This document shows, in pieces, positions 52,764 to 61,714 of a stretch of DNA of 64,000 nucleotides. Positions within the stretch are counted from its first letter, which is position 1; every line of letters begins with the position of its first letter. Below the pieces are notes generated by a model, which was not told where the DNA came from, searched no databases, and was given only the letters and a program-made list of their open reading frames with translations. This stretch comes from Roseomonas haemaphysalidis. GTDB taxonomy: Bacteria; Pseudomonadota; Alphaproteobacteria; Acetobacterales; Acetobacteraceae. The DNA is taken from contig NZ_CP061179.1 of assembly GCF_017355405.1 (NCBI RefSeq), positions 310,001-374,000 on the forward strand. The letters are read 5' to 3'. The position numbers and the translations under genes were made by a program.

Positions 52764-54092
52764 ATGCTGCCTGCCCTGACCCCCCGACGCCGCCGCCGCC
52801 TGCGCATCGTGTCCCGCAAGGGCGGGCGCCTCGCGCTGTTTGTCGCCGGGGGGCTGGTGGTGGGTGCTGCGGCGGTGGGCATCGCGCAGCTGGCGGACCA
52901 TGCCAGCGCGCTGTTCGCCGCCACCACGGCGGGGCGCCCCTGGCTGGCCCTGCTGCTGACGCCGCTGGCCTTTCTCGCCTCCGCCTTTATCGCCCGGCGC
53001 TGGTTTCCCAACTCGGGCGGCAGCGGCATCCCGCAGGCCATCGCGGCGCGGCGGCTGCACGGGCTGGCGGCGCGGGAGCGGCTGGTGTCGCTGCGCATCG
53101 CGGTGGGCAAGACCCTGCTGCTGGCGGTCGGGCTGCTGGGCGGCGCTTCCATCGGCCGCGAAGGGCCGACGGTGCAGGTCGGCGCCTCCATCATGTTCGC
53201 GGTGGGGCGGCTGTCGCCCCGCCGCCAGCCGGGGCTGATCATGGCCGGCGCGGGCGCGGGCGTGGCGGCGGCCTTCAACACGCCGCTGGCCGGCATCGTC
53301 TTCGCGATCGAGGAAATGGGGCGCTCCTTCGACGAGCGCACCAACGGCATCGTCATCAGCACCGTGATCGCGGCGGGCCTGACCTCGCTCGCCATCCAGG
53401 GGGACTACACCTATTTCGGCACCACCGGCGCGGCGCTGGGCGGGTCGTGGCAGGGGTGGCTCGCCGTGCCGCTGCTGGGCATCGCGGGCGGGCTGCTGGG
53501 CGGCGGCTTCAGCCGGCTGCTGGTGCTCTTCGCCGGCGGGCTGCCGGGCCGGGCGGGAGCGGCGCTGAAGCGGCACCCGCTGGTGGTCGCCACGGTGTGC
53601 GGGCTGCTGGTGGCGCTGTGCGGGCTGGCGTCCGGCGGGGCGGTGTTCGGCACGGGCTATGCCCAGGCGCAGGCCCTGGTGCAGGGCGACGGCGAGGTGT
53701 CCGCCGGCTTCGGCGTGCTGAAGCTGCTGGCCACGCTGCTGTCCTCCGTCAGCGGCATCCCGGGCGGCATCTTCGCGCCGTCGCTGTCCGTGGGCGCGGG
53801 GCTCGGGTCCAACATGGCGGCGCTGTTGCCCGGCGCGCCGGCGCAGGCCCTGATCGTGCTCGGCATGGTGGCGTATTTTTCCGGCGTGGTGCAGGCGCCC
53901 ATCACCGCCTTCGTGATCGTGGAGGAAATGACCGGCGACCACCACCTGGTGGTGCCGCTGATGCTCGCCTCGCTGATCGGCTTCGCCGCCTCGCGCCTGG
54001 TGTGCCGCGAGGGGGTGTACCATGCCCTGGCCCGCAACTTCGTGGCGGCGGAGGCGGCGCGCAGCCTGCCGCCCCCGCGCGGCGGCGCCTGA
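52764..54092 (+). CDS. ClC-family chloride channel/antiporter
   Basis: A 442-residue inner-membrane ClC protein with about 16-18 helical segments. Anion-site motifs are present: GGSGIPQA (85-92), GREGPTVQ with the gating Glu133, and GIPGGIFAPSLSVG. The gating glutamate suggests a Cl-/H+ exchanger or a gated channel. ATG 52764 fits the usual N-terminus (Arg-rich, then LALFVAGGLVVGAAAVG); ATG 52686 in frame gives a longer version without Shine-Dalgarno. There is no C-terminal CBS domain. It converges on ktrA with three bases between. Confidence 0.9.
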   Translation: MLPALTPRRRRRLRIVSRKGGRLALFVAGGLVVGAAAVGIAQLADHASALFAATTAGRPWLALLLTPLAFLASAFIARRWFPNSGGSGIPQAIAARRLHGLAARERLVSLRIAVGKTLLLAVGLLGGASIGREGPTVQVGASIMFAVGRLSPRRQPGLIMAGAGAGVAAAFNTPLAGIVFAIEEMGRSFDERTNGIVISTVIAAGLTSLAIQGDYTYFGTTGAALGGSWQGWLAVPLLGIAGGLLGGGFSRLLVLFAGGLPGRAGAALKRHPLVVATVCGLLVALCGLASGGAVFGTGYAQAQALVQGDGEVSAGFGVLKLLATLLSSVSGIPGGIFAPSLSVGAGLGSNMAALLPGAPAQALIVLGMVAYFSGVVQAPITAFVIVEEMTGDHHLVVPLMLASLIGFAASRLVCREGVYHALARNFVAAEAARSLPPPRGGA

Positions 54093-54095
54093 CCG

Positions 54096-54746
54096 TCAGG
54101 TGCGGGCCGCGAAGGCCTCCACCCTGGCGGTGGGGCCGGCGACGATCAGCAGGTCGCCTTCGCGGATCAGGGTTTCCGGCAGGCCGGGCTCGAACCCGCC
54201 GCGCAGCCGCTTGATGCCCACCACCGTGACGCCCTGCTCGCTGCGCCAGCCGCACTGCGCCAGGGTGCGGCCCACGGCGCCGCGCGGCGCGCAGGTCTTG
54301 ACGATGGCATAGCCGTCTTCCAGCTCGATGAAGTCGATCATCTTGCCAGTGACCAGATGCGCCACCCGCTCGCCCATGGTGGCCTCGGGGTAGATCACGT
54401 GGTGCGCGCCGGTGCGCTCCAGGATGCGGCCGTGCTTGCTGCCCAGCGCCTTGGCCCAAATGTCGGGCACGCCAAGCTCGTCCAGCGCCAGTACGGTCAG
54501 CACGCTGGCCTCGATATCCGTGCCGATCCCGACGATGGCGTGGCGGAAGTCATGCACGCCGAGCGAGCGCAGCGTGTCCCCGTTGGTGGCGTCCGCCTGC
54601 ACCACGTGGGTCAGCCGGTCGGCCCATTGCTGCACCAGCTCGGCGCTTTCGTCGATGCCGAGCACGTCGTGCCCGAGGCGCAACAGCGATTCCGCGACGG
54701 CGCCGCCGAAGCGGCCGAGGCCTATCACGGCGATGCCGTCGGTCAT
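54096..54746 (-). CDS. ktrA: KtrA/TrkA potassium-uptake regulatory subunit
   Basis: A 216-residue RCK protein that gates the KtrB pore. The N-terminal Rossmann RCK_N domain has IAVIGLGRFGGAVAESL and VLGIDESAELVQ, the nucleotide-binding GxGRFG motif. The C-terminal TrkA_C domain (GKMIDFIELEDGYAIVKTCA, LPETLIREGDLLIVAGPT) follows at about residue 135. ATG 54746 is used because the Rossmann motif starts right after it. It lies ten bases downstream of ktrB. Confidence 0.93.
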   Translation of the reverse strand: MTDGIAVIGLGRFGGAVAESLLRLGHDVLGIDESAELVQQWADRLTHVVQADATNGDTLRSLGVHDFRHAIVGIGTDIEASVLTVLALDELGVPDIWAKALGSKHGRILERTGAHHVIYPEATMGERVAHLVTGKMIDFIELEDGYAIVKTCAPRGAVGRTLAQCGWRSEQGVTVVGIKRLRGGFEPGLPETLIREGDLLIVAGPTARVEAFAART

Positions 54747-54756
54747 GCCAGAGCTT

Positions 54757-56079
54757 CTAGCCAACGATCGGTCGCTCCTCGGGAAAGCGGTACAGGCGGC
54801 GGGTGCGGCGCAGCGCCAGGGCAGTGACCACGGTGACGGTGCCGACGCGGCCGACGAACATCAGCAGCATCAGCAGCCATTGCGCGGCGGGCGGCAGGTC
54901 GCCCGTGATGCCCGTGGACAGGCCCACCGTGGCGAAGGCCGAGATCACCTCGAACAACAGCACGCCGGCCGGGTGGTCCGTCATCGCCAGCATCGCCAGC
55001 GTGCCGGCGACCACCACCAGCATGGCCAGCGTTGCCACCGTCAGCGCCTGGCGCTGGAGGTCGGGCGGGATGCGGCGGCGGAAAGCGGAAACGTCCGGGT
55101 CGCCGCGCACCTCGGCCCAGACGATCAGCCCCAGCACCAGAAAGGTGGACACGCGGATGCCGCCGCCGGTGCCGGCGCTGCCGCCGCCGATCAGCATCAG
55201 CAGGCAGCTCAACGCCAAGCTGCCCTGGGTCAGCGCGCCGGTGTCGCCCGCGTTGAAGCCGCCGGAGCGGGTCATGACGGCGTGAAAGGCGGCGCTCAGC
55301 AGCCGGCTGCCGGCATCCATCGCGCCCAGCGTGCGGGGGTTGTTCCATTCAAACAGCAGCACCCCCGCCGTGCCCGCGAGCAGCAGCCCCGCCGTGCCCC
55401 ACAGCGTCAGGCGGCTGTGCAGCGACAGGCGCCGGGGCTGGCGCATCACCTCCGCCATCACGGGAAAGCCGAGGCTGCCCACCACCACGGCCAGCGCCAG
55501 CGGCCCCAGCACCAGCGGGTCCGCAGCGAAGCGCGCCAGCCCGTCCGGGTACAACGAAAAGCCGGCATTGTTGAAGGCGCCCACGGCGTGGAAGACGCCG
55601 CTCCACCACGCCTCGCCCCAGTTCAGGCCGTGCGACAGGCGCAGCCGAAGCGCCAGCACGGCCGCGATGGCCAGCTCCACGCACAACGCCAGGGCCAGGA
55701 TCAGCCGCAGCACGGCCAGCACATCGCCCAGCGCCAGCACGCGCACCTCCGCCTGCGCCAGCAGCCGCGTGCCGAGGCTGAGGCGGCGGGTGACCAGCAG
55801 GCCCAGCAGTGTCGCCCCGCTCATGATGCCAAGGCCGCCGAGCTGCGCCAGCACCAGGATCACCCCCTGCCCGAAGCCGGACCAGTAGGTGCCGGTGTCC
55901 TGCACCGCCAGCCCCGTGACCGTGACGGCGGAGGTGGCGGTGAAGGCCGCCGCCAGCAGCGTGGCCCCCTGCCCGCCAGCATGCGCGGCGGGCAGCATCA
56001 GCAGCCCGGTGCCGAACAGGATGGCCAGCAGAAAGGCCAGCGGCAGCAGCCGCGCCGGGTGCCGCAGGCTGCGGTTCAT
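54757..56079 (-). CDS. ktrB: KtrB/TrkH potassium-uptake pore subunit
   Basis: A 440-residue membrane protein of the Trk/Ktr/HKT family, with four repeats of helix-pore loop-helix. Pore loops containing the conserved glycine are visible as AFTATSAVTVTGLAVQDTGT, VFHAVGAFNNAGFSLYPDG, HAVMTRSGGFNAGDTGAL and VISAFATVGLSTGITGDLP. The last pore loops match the KtrB family. ATG 56079 opens the first helix (RLLPLAFLLAILFGTGLLML). The longer open frame upstream is not used. With ktrA it forms the KtrAB uptake system. Confidence 0.92.
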   Translation of the reverse strand: MNRSLRHPARLLPLAFLLAILFGTGLLMLPAAHAGGQGATLLAAAFTATSAVTVTGLAVQDTGTYWSGFGQGVILVLAQLGGLGIMSGATLLGLLVTRRLSLGTRLLAQAEVRVLALGDVLAVLRLILALALCVELAIAAVLALRLRLSHGLNWGEAWWSGVFHAVGAFNNAGFSLYPDGLARFAADPLVLGPLALAVVVGSLGFPVMAEVMRQPRRLSLHSRLTLWGTAGLLLAGTAGVLLFEWNNPRTLGAMDAGSRLLSAAFHAVMTRSGGFNAGDTGALTQGSLALSCLLMLIGGGSAGTGGGIRVSTFLVLGLIVWAEVRGDPDVSAFRRRIPPDLQRQALTVATLAMLVVVAGTLAMLAMTDHPAGVLLFEVISAFATVGLSTGITGDLPPAAQWLLMLLMFVGRVGTVTVVTALALRRTRRLYRFPEERPIVG

Positions 56080-56305
56080 GCCGGCAGGCCGGCCCGGCCG
56101 GGTGGGGTCGCCCCGGGGGCTGCCATGCCGTCTTCTCCTGAAGGTGCCCGCCCGGCACCATCGCCACGCGGCGGCCATCATAGCCGCCGGGCCCTTTCTG
56201 TCAGCCGCCGGGTTGCGCGGCGGCGCCAGGCGCGCATGATCGCGCCATGACGCAGCATTCCGCCACGGCGCAGCCCCGCGCGCCCCGGGCACCGGGCCCG
56301 GGCCG

Positions 56306-57214
56306 ATGAACGCGCCGGCAGACCCGCCGCCCTGCGGCCCCGTGGGCTACATGCGGCGGACGCGGGATTACTACGCGGCGCTGGGCCACGCGCCCTACCG
56401 CTGGGCGCACCACGCCGAGGTGCCGTTCCACCCGCTGCCCCGGCCGCTGGCCGAAAGCCGCGTGGCGCTGGTGACCACCGCCGCGCGCTTCGACCCGGCG
56501 CGGGGCGACCAGGGGCCGGGCGCGCCCTACAACGCCCGGGCCAAGTTCTTCGAGGTGTATTCCGGCGACAGCGCGGCGGAACACGACCTGCGCATCTCGC
56601 ACATCGCCTACGACCGCCAGCACAGCCCGGCGACGGACCAGAACAGCTGGTTCCCGCTGCCGGCGCTGCGCCGCGCGGCTGCTGCCGGCCGCATCGGCAC
56701 GCTGGCGCCGCGCTTCCACGGCGTGCCCACCAATCGCAGCCAGCGCCATACGGTGGAGGTGGACGCGCCGGAATTGCTGCGGCGGCTGCGGCAGGATGGC
56801 GCGGATGCCGCCCTGCTGGTGCCGAACTGCCCCGTCTGCCACCAGACCTGCGCGCTGATGGCCCGCCACTTGGAGGCGCATGGCATCGCGACCGTGGTGA
56901 TGGGTTGCGCCAGGGACATCGTGGAGCATTGCGGCGTGCCCCGCCTGTTGTTCAGCGACCTGCCGCTGGGCAACGCCGCCGGCCTGCCGCATGACGTCGC
57001 CAGCCAGGACGCCACGCTGGAGCTGGCGCTGCGCGTGCTGGAAGCGGCGCCGGCCGCGCGCACCACCGTGCAGTCGCCACTGCGGTGGCCCGGCCACCCG
57101 GACTGGAAGGCGGATTACGCCAACATCGACCGCATTCCCCCCGCCGAGGTGGCCCGCCTGCGCGAGGAGTTCCTGCAACAGAAGGAAGTGGCGCGCGGCC
57201 TGCGCGGCGCCTGA
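56306..57214 (+). CDS. Glycine/sarcosine/betaine reductase selenoprotein-B-like protein, cysteine form
   Basis: A 302-residue protein related to the GrdB/PrdB family of amino-acid reductases. Segments VGYMRRTRDYYAALGHAPYR, VALVTTAARFDP, FFEVYSGDS, DLRISHIAYDRQHSP and VPTNRSQRHTVEVDAPELLR match the proteobacterial branch. Where classical GrdB has a UxxC redox pair, this one has CPVCHQTC at residues 175-182, so it is a Sec-free homologue. Its reaction in aerobic proteobacteria is unknown. It has no signal peptide and converges on selO with four bases between stops. Confidence 0.8.
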   Translation: MNAPADPPPCGPVGYMRRTRDYYAALGHAPYRWAHHAEVPFHPLPRPLAESRVALVTTAARFDPARGDQGPGAPYNARAKFFEVYSGDSAAEHDLRISHIAYDRQHSPATDQNSWFPLPALRRAAAAGRIGTLAPRFHGVPTNRSQRHTVEVDAPELLRRLRQDGADAALLVPNCPVCHQTCALMARHLEAHGIATVVMGCARDIVEHCGVPRLLFSDLPLGNAAGLPHDVASQDATLELALRVLEAAPAARTTVQSPLRWPGHPDWKADYANIDRIPPAEVARLREEFLQQKEVARGLRGA

Positions 57215-57218
57215 AGGC

Positions 57219-58691
57219 TCAGGTGCCGCAAAAGGTCATGTAGGGGCCGCCGCCGGGCGCGGGCGGCTCAACGAAGCGCTCCAGCCCAGGGCGCTCATCG
57301 AACGGGCGGGACAGGGCGTCCAGCAAAGCTTCGAAGGGCGCGAAGTCCCGCCGGGTGACGGCAGCTTCCAGCGCCGCCTCCACCTGATGATTGCGCGGGA
57401 TCACGGCCGGGTTCACGGCACGCATGGCGGCAGCGCGCTGTTCGGCATCCTGTGGTTCCGCCTCCAGGCGCGCGCGCCAGCGATCCATCCAGGCATCAAA
57501 GGCCGCCGGATCGGTGAACAGGGCACGAACCGCCGCGTCCTGACCCGCGGCCGCGTCCGCCAGGCGGCGAAACACCAGCGTGAAGTCGGCCTTGCCGGCA
57601 GCCATGGCGGTGAGCAGTTCCTGGATCAACGCGGCATCCCCGTCCTGCCCGGTGGACAGGCCGATCTTGCGACGCAGCCCGTCCAGATACGCGGCCTCAA
57701 AGGCGGGGCGGAAACCCGCCAGCGCCCCGTGCGCCGTGGCCAGGGCGGTGTCCTCGTCCTCCGCCAGCAGGGGCAGCATGGCCTCGGCCAGCCGCGCCAG
57801 GTTCCAGTGCGCGATGGCGGGCTGGTTGCCGTAGGCATAGCGCCCCGCATGGTCGATGGAGCTGAACACCGCTCCCGGGTCGTAGCCGTCCATGAAGGCG
57901 CAGGGACCGTAGTCGATGGTTTCGCCGGCGATGGAACAGTTGTCCGTGTTCATCACGCCGTGGATGAAGCCGAGCAGCAGCCAGTGCGCGATCAGCCGCG
58001 CCTGCCGCGCCACCACGCCCTGCAGCAGCGCGCGGTACGGTTCCTCCTCCGTTGCCGCCTCCGGGTAGTGGCGTGCGATCACGTGATCGGCCAGCAGGCG
58101 CAGCGCCTCCGTGTCCCGCCGCGCGGCAAAGAACTGGAACGTGCCCACGCGGATGTGGCTGGTCGCCACGCGGGCCAGCACCGCCCCGGGCAAGGCGGTT
58201 TCGCGCATCACCTCCTCGCCGGTGGTCACGGCGGCCAGGGCCCGGGTGGTGGGCACGCCCATTGCCGCCATCGCCTCGCTGACCAGGTATTCGCGCAGCA
58301 CCGGGCCCAGCGCGGCACGGCCATCGCCCCGGCGGGAAAACGGCGTCGGGCCCGCGCCCTTGAGCTGGATGTCGCGCCGCACGCCATCGAGGCCCACCAC
58401 CTCGCCCAGCAGAATGGCGCGGCCGTCGCCGAGCTGCGGCGTGAAGCCGCCGAACTGGTGCCCGGCATAGGCCGTGGCGATGGGCTGTGCGCCTTCGGCC
58501 ACGCGGTTGCCGGCCAGCACCGCCACGCCTTCCGCATCCGCCAGGGCCGCAGGGTCGATGCCCAGCAGCGTGGCCAGCGCGGCATTCACCCGGACCAGCG
58601 TTGGCGCGGCCACCGGCGTCGGGTCACATGGCGCGAAGAAGCGCTCCGGCAGAGTGATGTAGCTGTTGCTGAACGGAATGCGCAGGGTCAT
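57219..58691 (-). CDS. selO: Protein adenylyltransferase SelO
   Basis: A 490-residue SelO/YdiU pseudokinase that transfers AMP from ATP to Ser/Thr/Tyr of target proteins, with a role in redox response. Family marks: [114 protein letters not shown] and the C-terminal PYMTFCGT. The penultimate-region cysteine replaces the selenocysteine of eukaryotic SelO. It is downstream of the LysR gene (129 bases) on the same strand. Confidence 0.95.
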   Translation of the reverse strand: MTLRIPFSNSYITLPERFFAPCDPTPVAAPTLVRVNAALATLLGIDPAALADAEGVAVLAGNRVAEGAQPIATAYAGHQFGGFTPQLGDGRAILLGEVVGLDGVRRDIQLKGAGPTPFSRRGDGRAALGPVLREYLVSEAMAAMGVPTTRALAAVTTGEEVMRETALPGAVLARVATSHIRVGTFQFFAARRDTEALRLLADHVIARHYPEAATEEEPYRALLQGVVARQARLIAHWLLLGFIHGVMNTDNCSIAGETIDYGPCAFMDGYDPGAVFSSIDHAGRYAYGNQPAIAHWNLARLAEAMLPLLAEDEDTALATAHGALAGFRPAFEAAYLDGLRRKIGLSTGQDGDAALIQELLTAMAAGKADFTLVFRRLADAAAGQDAAVRALFTDPAAFDAWMDRWRARLEAEPQDAEQRAAAMRAVNPAVIPRNHQVEAALEAAVTRRDFAPFEALLDALSRPFDERPGLERFVEPPAPGGGPYMTFCGT

Positions 58692-58820
58692 GCGGGGGGT
58701 CCCGGATTGTGGGCGTGATGCGGCGCGGAACGGTTCGCGCGCGGCCGGGTGGCGGAACCCCCGGCCGGTCCATGTGCGGCGGTGTTGCTCAGGTTGTGCG
58801 GCGCGGCCGCCGGGGCAAGG

Positions 58821-59735
58821 TCAGGGGGCTCGCCGCAGCGCCGCGGCTTCCCGCAGCGCGGTTTCCACCACCAGGGCGGCGAACTGGTCCACCACGGCGG
58901 GGCGGGGCTGCCAGGCGGGAAAGAACAACCCGTAGGGCAGGGGAATGGAGGCCGCGAAGGGCCGCATGGTCAGCTCCGGCGCCGGGGTGGACAGGGCGAC
59001 AAAGGGGTCCGACAGCGCGGCCCCCAGGCCCAGTGCCGCCATCTGGCACACCACCGCGCCATTGGATGCCTCGAACCGCGGGCGCGGCGTCAGCCCGGCC
59101 TCGCGGCAATGATGCTCCAGCCCCTGCCGCAGCATCGAGCGCGGATGCGTCACCACCAGGTCGTGCGCCACCAGCTCCGCCAGCCCCACTTCCGGCAGCA
59201 GGGCCAGCGGGTGGTCGCGGCGCATCACCACCACGGCTTCCACCGTGCAGACCGGCTCCACCTTCAGGCGCGGATGCTCGATCGGCAGCACGGTGACGCC
59301 GAGGTCGAAATGCTCCTGCTCCACCACCGCCTCGGCATCCAGGCGGATGCGGGTGTCCACCAGGGCGGTGAATTCAGGCACGCGCGCCGCCATGACACGC
59401 AGCGCCGGGCCCAGGATGATGCTGGCCACCTGCGGCGCCGTCAGAACCCGCAGGTGGCGGTCGTTCTGCCCGGCGCGAATGCCGGCGGCCAGCCGCTGCA
59501 GCCCGTCGTGCCCGGCCAGCACCCGCTCCGCCTGGGCATAGAAACGCGCCCCTTCGGCGGTGAGGCTGAGGCGGCGGTTTTCCCGGTTGAACAAGGCGAA
59601 GCCGAGGTCCGCTTCCAGCGCCGCCAGCAACCGCCCCACCTGGGGCTGCGTGCGGCCGAGCCGCAGCGCGGCCTGCGATACGGAGCCTGCTTCCACGAAG
59701 GCCCGCAGGGCGTCCAGCGACCTCAGATTGTGCAC
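58821..59735 (-). CDS. LysR family transcriptional regulator
   Basis: A 304-residue LysR regulator. The HTH is at residues 1-60 (SLDALRAFVEAGSVSQAALR, LGRTQPQVGRLLAALEADLG, FALFNRENRRLSLTAEG). The effector domain has the two-lobed LysR_substrate fold (LRVLTAPQVASIILG, VVTHPRSMLRQGLEHH, MAALGLGAALSDPFVAL). GTG 59735 is chosen because AAGGAGG sits nine bases upstream. The upstream open frame crosses the promoter. It is divergent from the CocE-type hydrolase and probably controls it. Confidence 0.9.
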   Translation of the reverse strand: MHNLRSLDALRAFVEAGSVSQAALRLGRTQPQVGRLLAALEADLGFALFNRENRRLSLTAEGARFYAQAERVLAGHDGLQRLAAGIRAGQNDRHLRVLTAPQVASIILGPALRVMAARVPEFTALVDTRIRLDAEAVVEQEHFDLGVTVLPIEHPRLKVEPVCTVEAVVVMRRDHPLALLPEVGLAELVAHDLVVTHPRSMLRQGLEHHCREAGLTPRPRFEASNGAVVCQMAALGLGAALSDPFVALSTPAPELTMRPFAASIPLPYGLFFPAWQPRPAVVDQFAALVVETALREAAALRRAP

Positions 59736-59762
59736 GACACCCGTCCTCCTTGTGCGGAAAGC

Positions 59763-59785
59763 GCATAAGATAGGCCATATAATGC
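59763..59785. promoter_or_regulatory. AT-rich LysR-type dyad in the divergent promoter
   Basis: GCATAAGATAGGCCATATAATGC is an imperfect dyad with GCAT/ATGC ends and a TATAAT-like core, lying 28 bases from the LysR start and 82 from the hydrolase start. It fits a LysR binding region overlapping divergent promoters. A -10 box for the hydrolase (TATAAT at 59778-59783) is possible. Confidence 0.5.
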
Positions 59786-59867
59786 ATTTGACGCAGCCTC
59801 GTCGCGTCGAGCATGACGGCGCCATGACGACACAGCCGCCGTTCCCGGCGCGAGCAAGGCCCTGAGC

Positions 59868-61691
59868 ATGTCCGACCGCGACCAAGACGGCGCTGCCTGG
59901 CGGCAGGCGCCTTCCAGCTACGCGGCCAGCCGCCCGCCCGAATTCGCGCTGCCGCCCGCGCCCGTGTCCCGCTACCTCCCTATGCGCGACGGCTGCCGCA
60001 TCGCGGCGGACGTGTGGCTGCCGGACGGGGCCACCGGCCCGGTACCGGCCATCCTGATCCTGACGCCCTATTACCGTCGCTTCCGGCTGCGGGACGGCGG
60101 CACGGGCGATGCCATCCCCAATGCGGGCAAGTTCGTCCGCCACCTGGTGCCGCGCGGCTTCGCGGTGGTGGTGGTGGACGTACGCGGCACCGGCGCCTCC
60201 TTCGGCACGCGCGACAGCTTCCGCTCGCCGCGCGAGCGCGAGGATTCGCGCGAGATCACCGATTGGGTGGTGGCGCAGCCCTGGTCGGACGGGCAGGTCG
60301 GGGCCACCGGCATCTCCTATCCCGGCGCGGCGTCCGACTTCCTGGCCAGCACCGGGCACCCGGCGGTTAAGGCGATCGCGCCGCTGTTCGCGGTGTGGGA
60401 CACCTACGCCGACAACTACTTCCCCGGCGGCATCGCGCTGAAGGCGCTGGCGAAGAGCTACGACGACCTGATGGTCGCCATGGACCACGACCGGCGCGAC
60501 CTGTTGCGCAACTACGTCTACTACGCCAACCCCGACCTCGCCGGCCCGCACCCGGTGGACGAGGACGCCGACGGCGCCCTGCTGGCCCAGGCGCTGCGCG
60601 AGCATGCCGGCAACTTCCGCCAGCCCGACTTCATGGCCGAGTTCCGCTTTCGCGAGGAGCCGCTACCCTACGACCCGGACTTCTCCTCCGCTTCCTTCAG
60701 CCCTTATTCCGTCGGCGCCGGCATCCGGCCGGACGTGGCGGTGCTGGCGGTGTCCGGCTGGATGGATGGCGCGGGCTACGCCAATGGCGCCATTGTCCGC
60801 TTCCTGACGTTGCGGAACAACCCGGTGCACCTGATTCTCGGGCCGTGGGACCATGGGGCGCGCTGCAACGTCTCGCCCTGGCGGCGGGAGCAGGCGCCGG
60901 AATTCGACCTGCTGGGCGCGGTGCTGCGCTTCTTCGACCACTACCTGCTCGGCCGCGACACCGGCCTGCAGGCCGAGGCGCCGGTGCACTACTTCAGCCT
61001 GCACGACGAGTGCTGGCGCGCCGCTACATCCTGGCCGCCACTGGACGACACGCTGCGCCTGCACCTGGCCGAGGGCAACGCCCTGGCCGAGGCCCCCGGC
61101 CCCGCGGGCGCCGACGAGGCGCGAGCCGATTTCAGCTGGGGCAGCGGCGACGGCACGCGTTACGAGCGCATCGCCGGCATCAATAGCACCACCTATTATG
61201 CCGACTGGGCGGCGCGGCAGGCCGCGCTCCCCGGCTGGTCCTCGGCGCCGCTGGAGCGGGACATGGAGCTGGCGGGCCACGGCCTCGCCGACCTGTGGCT
61301 GGAATCGAGCGAGCCGGACGCCGCGATCTTCGCCTATCTTTCCGAAGTCGAGGCTGATGGCAGCGTGCGCTACGTGACCGAGGGGCTGCTGCGCGCGCTG
61401 CACCGCGCCGAAAGCCCGGCACCCGCCGAATACCGCACCACCTGGCCATTCCGCACCTTCAGCCGCCGGGACGCCACGCCGCTGGTACCGGGCGAGGCCA
61501 CGCGCCTGCGCATCCCGCTGCTGCCCACCGCCTGGGTGTTCCGCCAGGCCAGCCGCATCCGCCTGTCCCTTTCCGGCGCGGATGCCGACCACGCGGCGCA
61601 GGTGCCGCATGGCCGCCCGCCCCGCCTGCGCCTGTTGCGTGGCGGCGACCGGGCCTCGGCCCTGGAGCTGCCGCTGCGGGCCCTTTCATGA
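59868..61691 (+). CDS. CocE/NonD family hydrolase
   Basis: A 607-residue serine hydrolase. The X-Pro dipeptidyl-peptidase/CocE catalytic domain covers residues about 30-340: YLPMRDGCRIAADVWLP, FAVVVVDVRGTGASFG, and the nucleophile Ser150 in ATGISYPGAAS. A jelly-roll C-terminal domain follows (residues about 350-607). No leader, so cytoplasmic. Substrate is an ester or amide; some relatives are cocaine esterase, glutaryl-7-ACA acylase or peptidases. It is coupled by overlap to a dipeptide-type ABC binding protein gene, so a peptide- or amide-like nutrient is plausible. Confidence 0.9.
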   Translation: MSDRDQDGAAWRQAPSSYAASRPPEFALPPAPVSRYLPMRDGCRIAADVWLPDGATGPVPAILILTPYYRRFRLRDGGTGDAIPNAGKFVRHLVPRGFAVVVVDVRGTGASFGTRDSFRSPREREDSREITDWVVAQPWSDGQVGATGISYPGAASDFLASTGHPAVKAIAPLFAVWDTYADNYFPGGIALKALAKSYDDLMVAMDHDRRDLLRNYVYYANPDLAGPHPVDEDADGALLAQALREHAGNFRQPDFMAEFRFREEPLPYDPDFSSASFSPYSVGAGIRPDVAVLAVSGWMDGAGYANGAIVRFLTLRNNPVHLILGPWDHGARCNVSPWRREQAPEFDLLGAVLRFFDHYLLGRDTGLQAEAPVHYFSLHDECWRAATSWPPLDDTLRLHLAEGNALAEAPGPAGADEARADFSWGSGDGTRYERIAGINSTTYYADWAARQAALPGWSSAPLERDMELAGHGLADLWLESSEPDAAIFAYLSEVEADGSVRYVTEGLLRALHRAESPAPAEYRTTWPFRTFSRRDATPLVPGEATRLRIPLLPTAWVFRQASRIRLSLSGADADHAAQVPHGRPPRLRLLRGGDRASALELPLRALS

Positions 61692-61714
61692 CCCCGACCC
61701 TTCAGGAGACGCCC

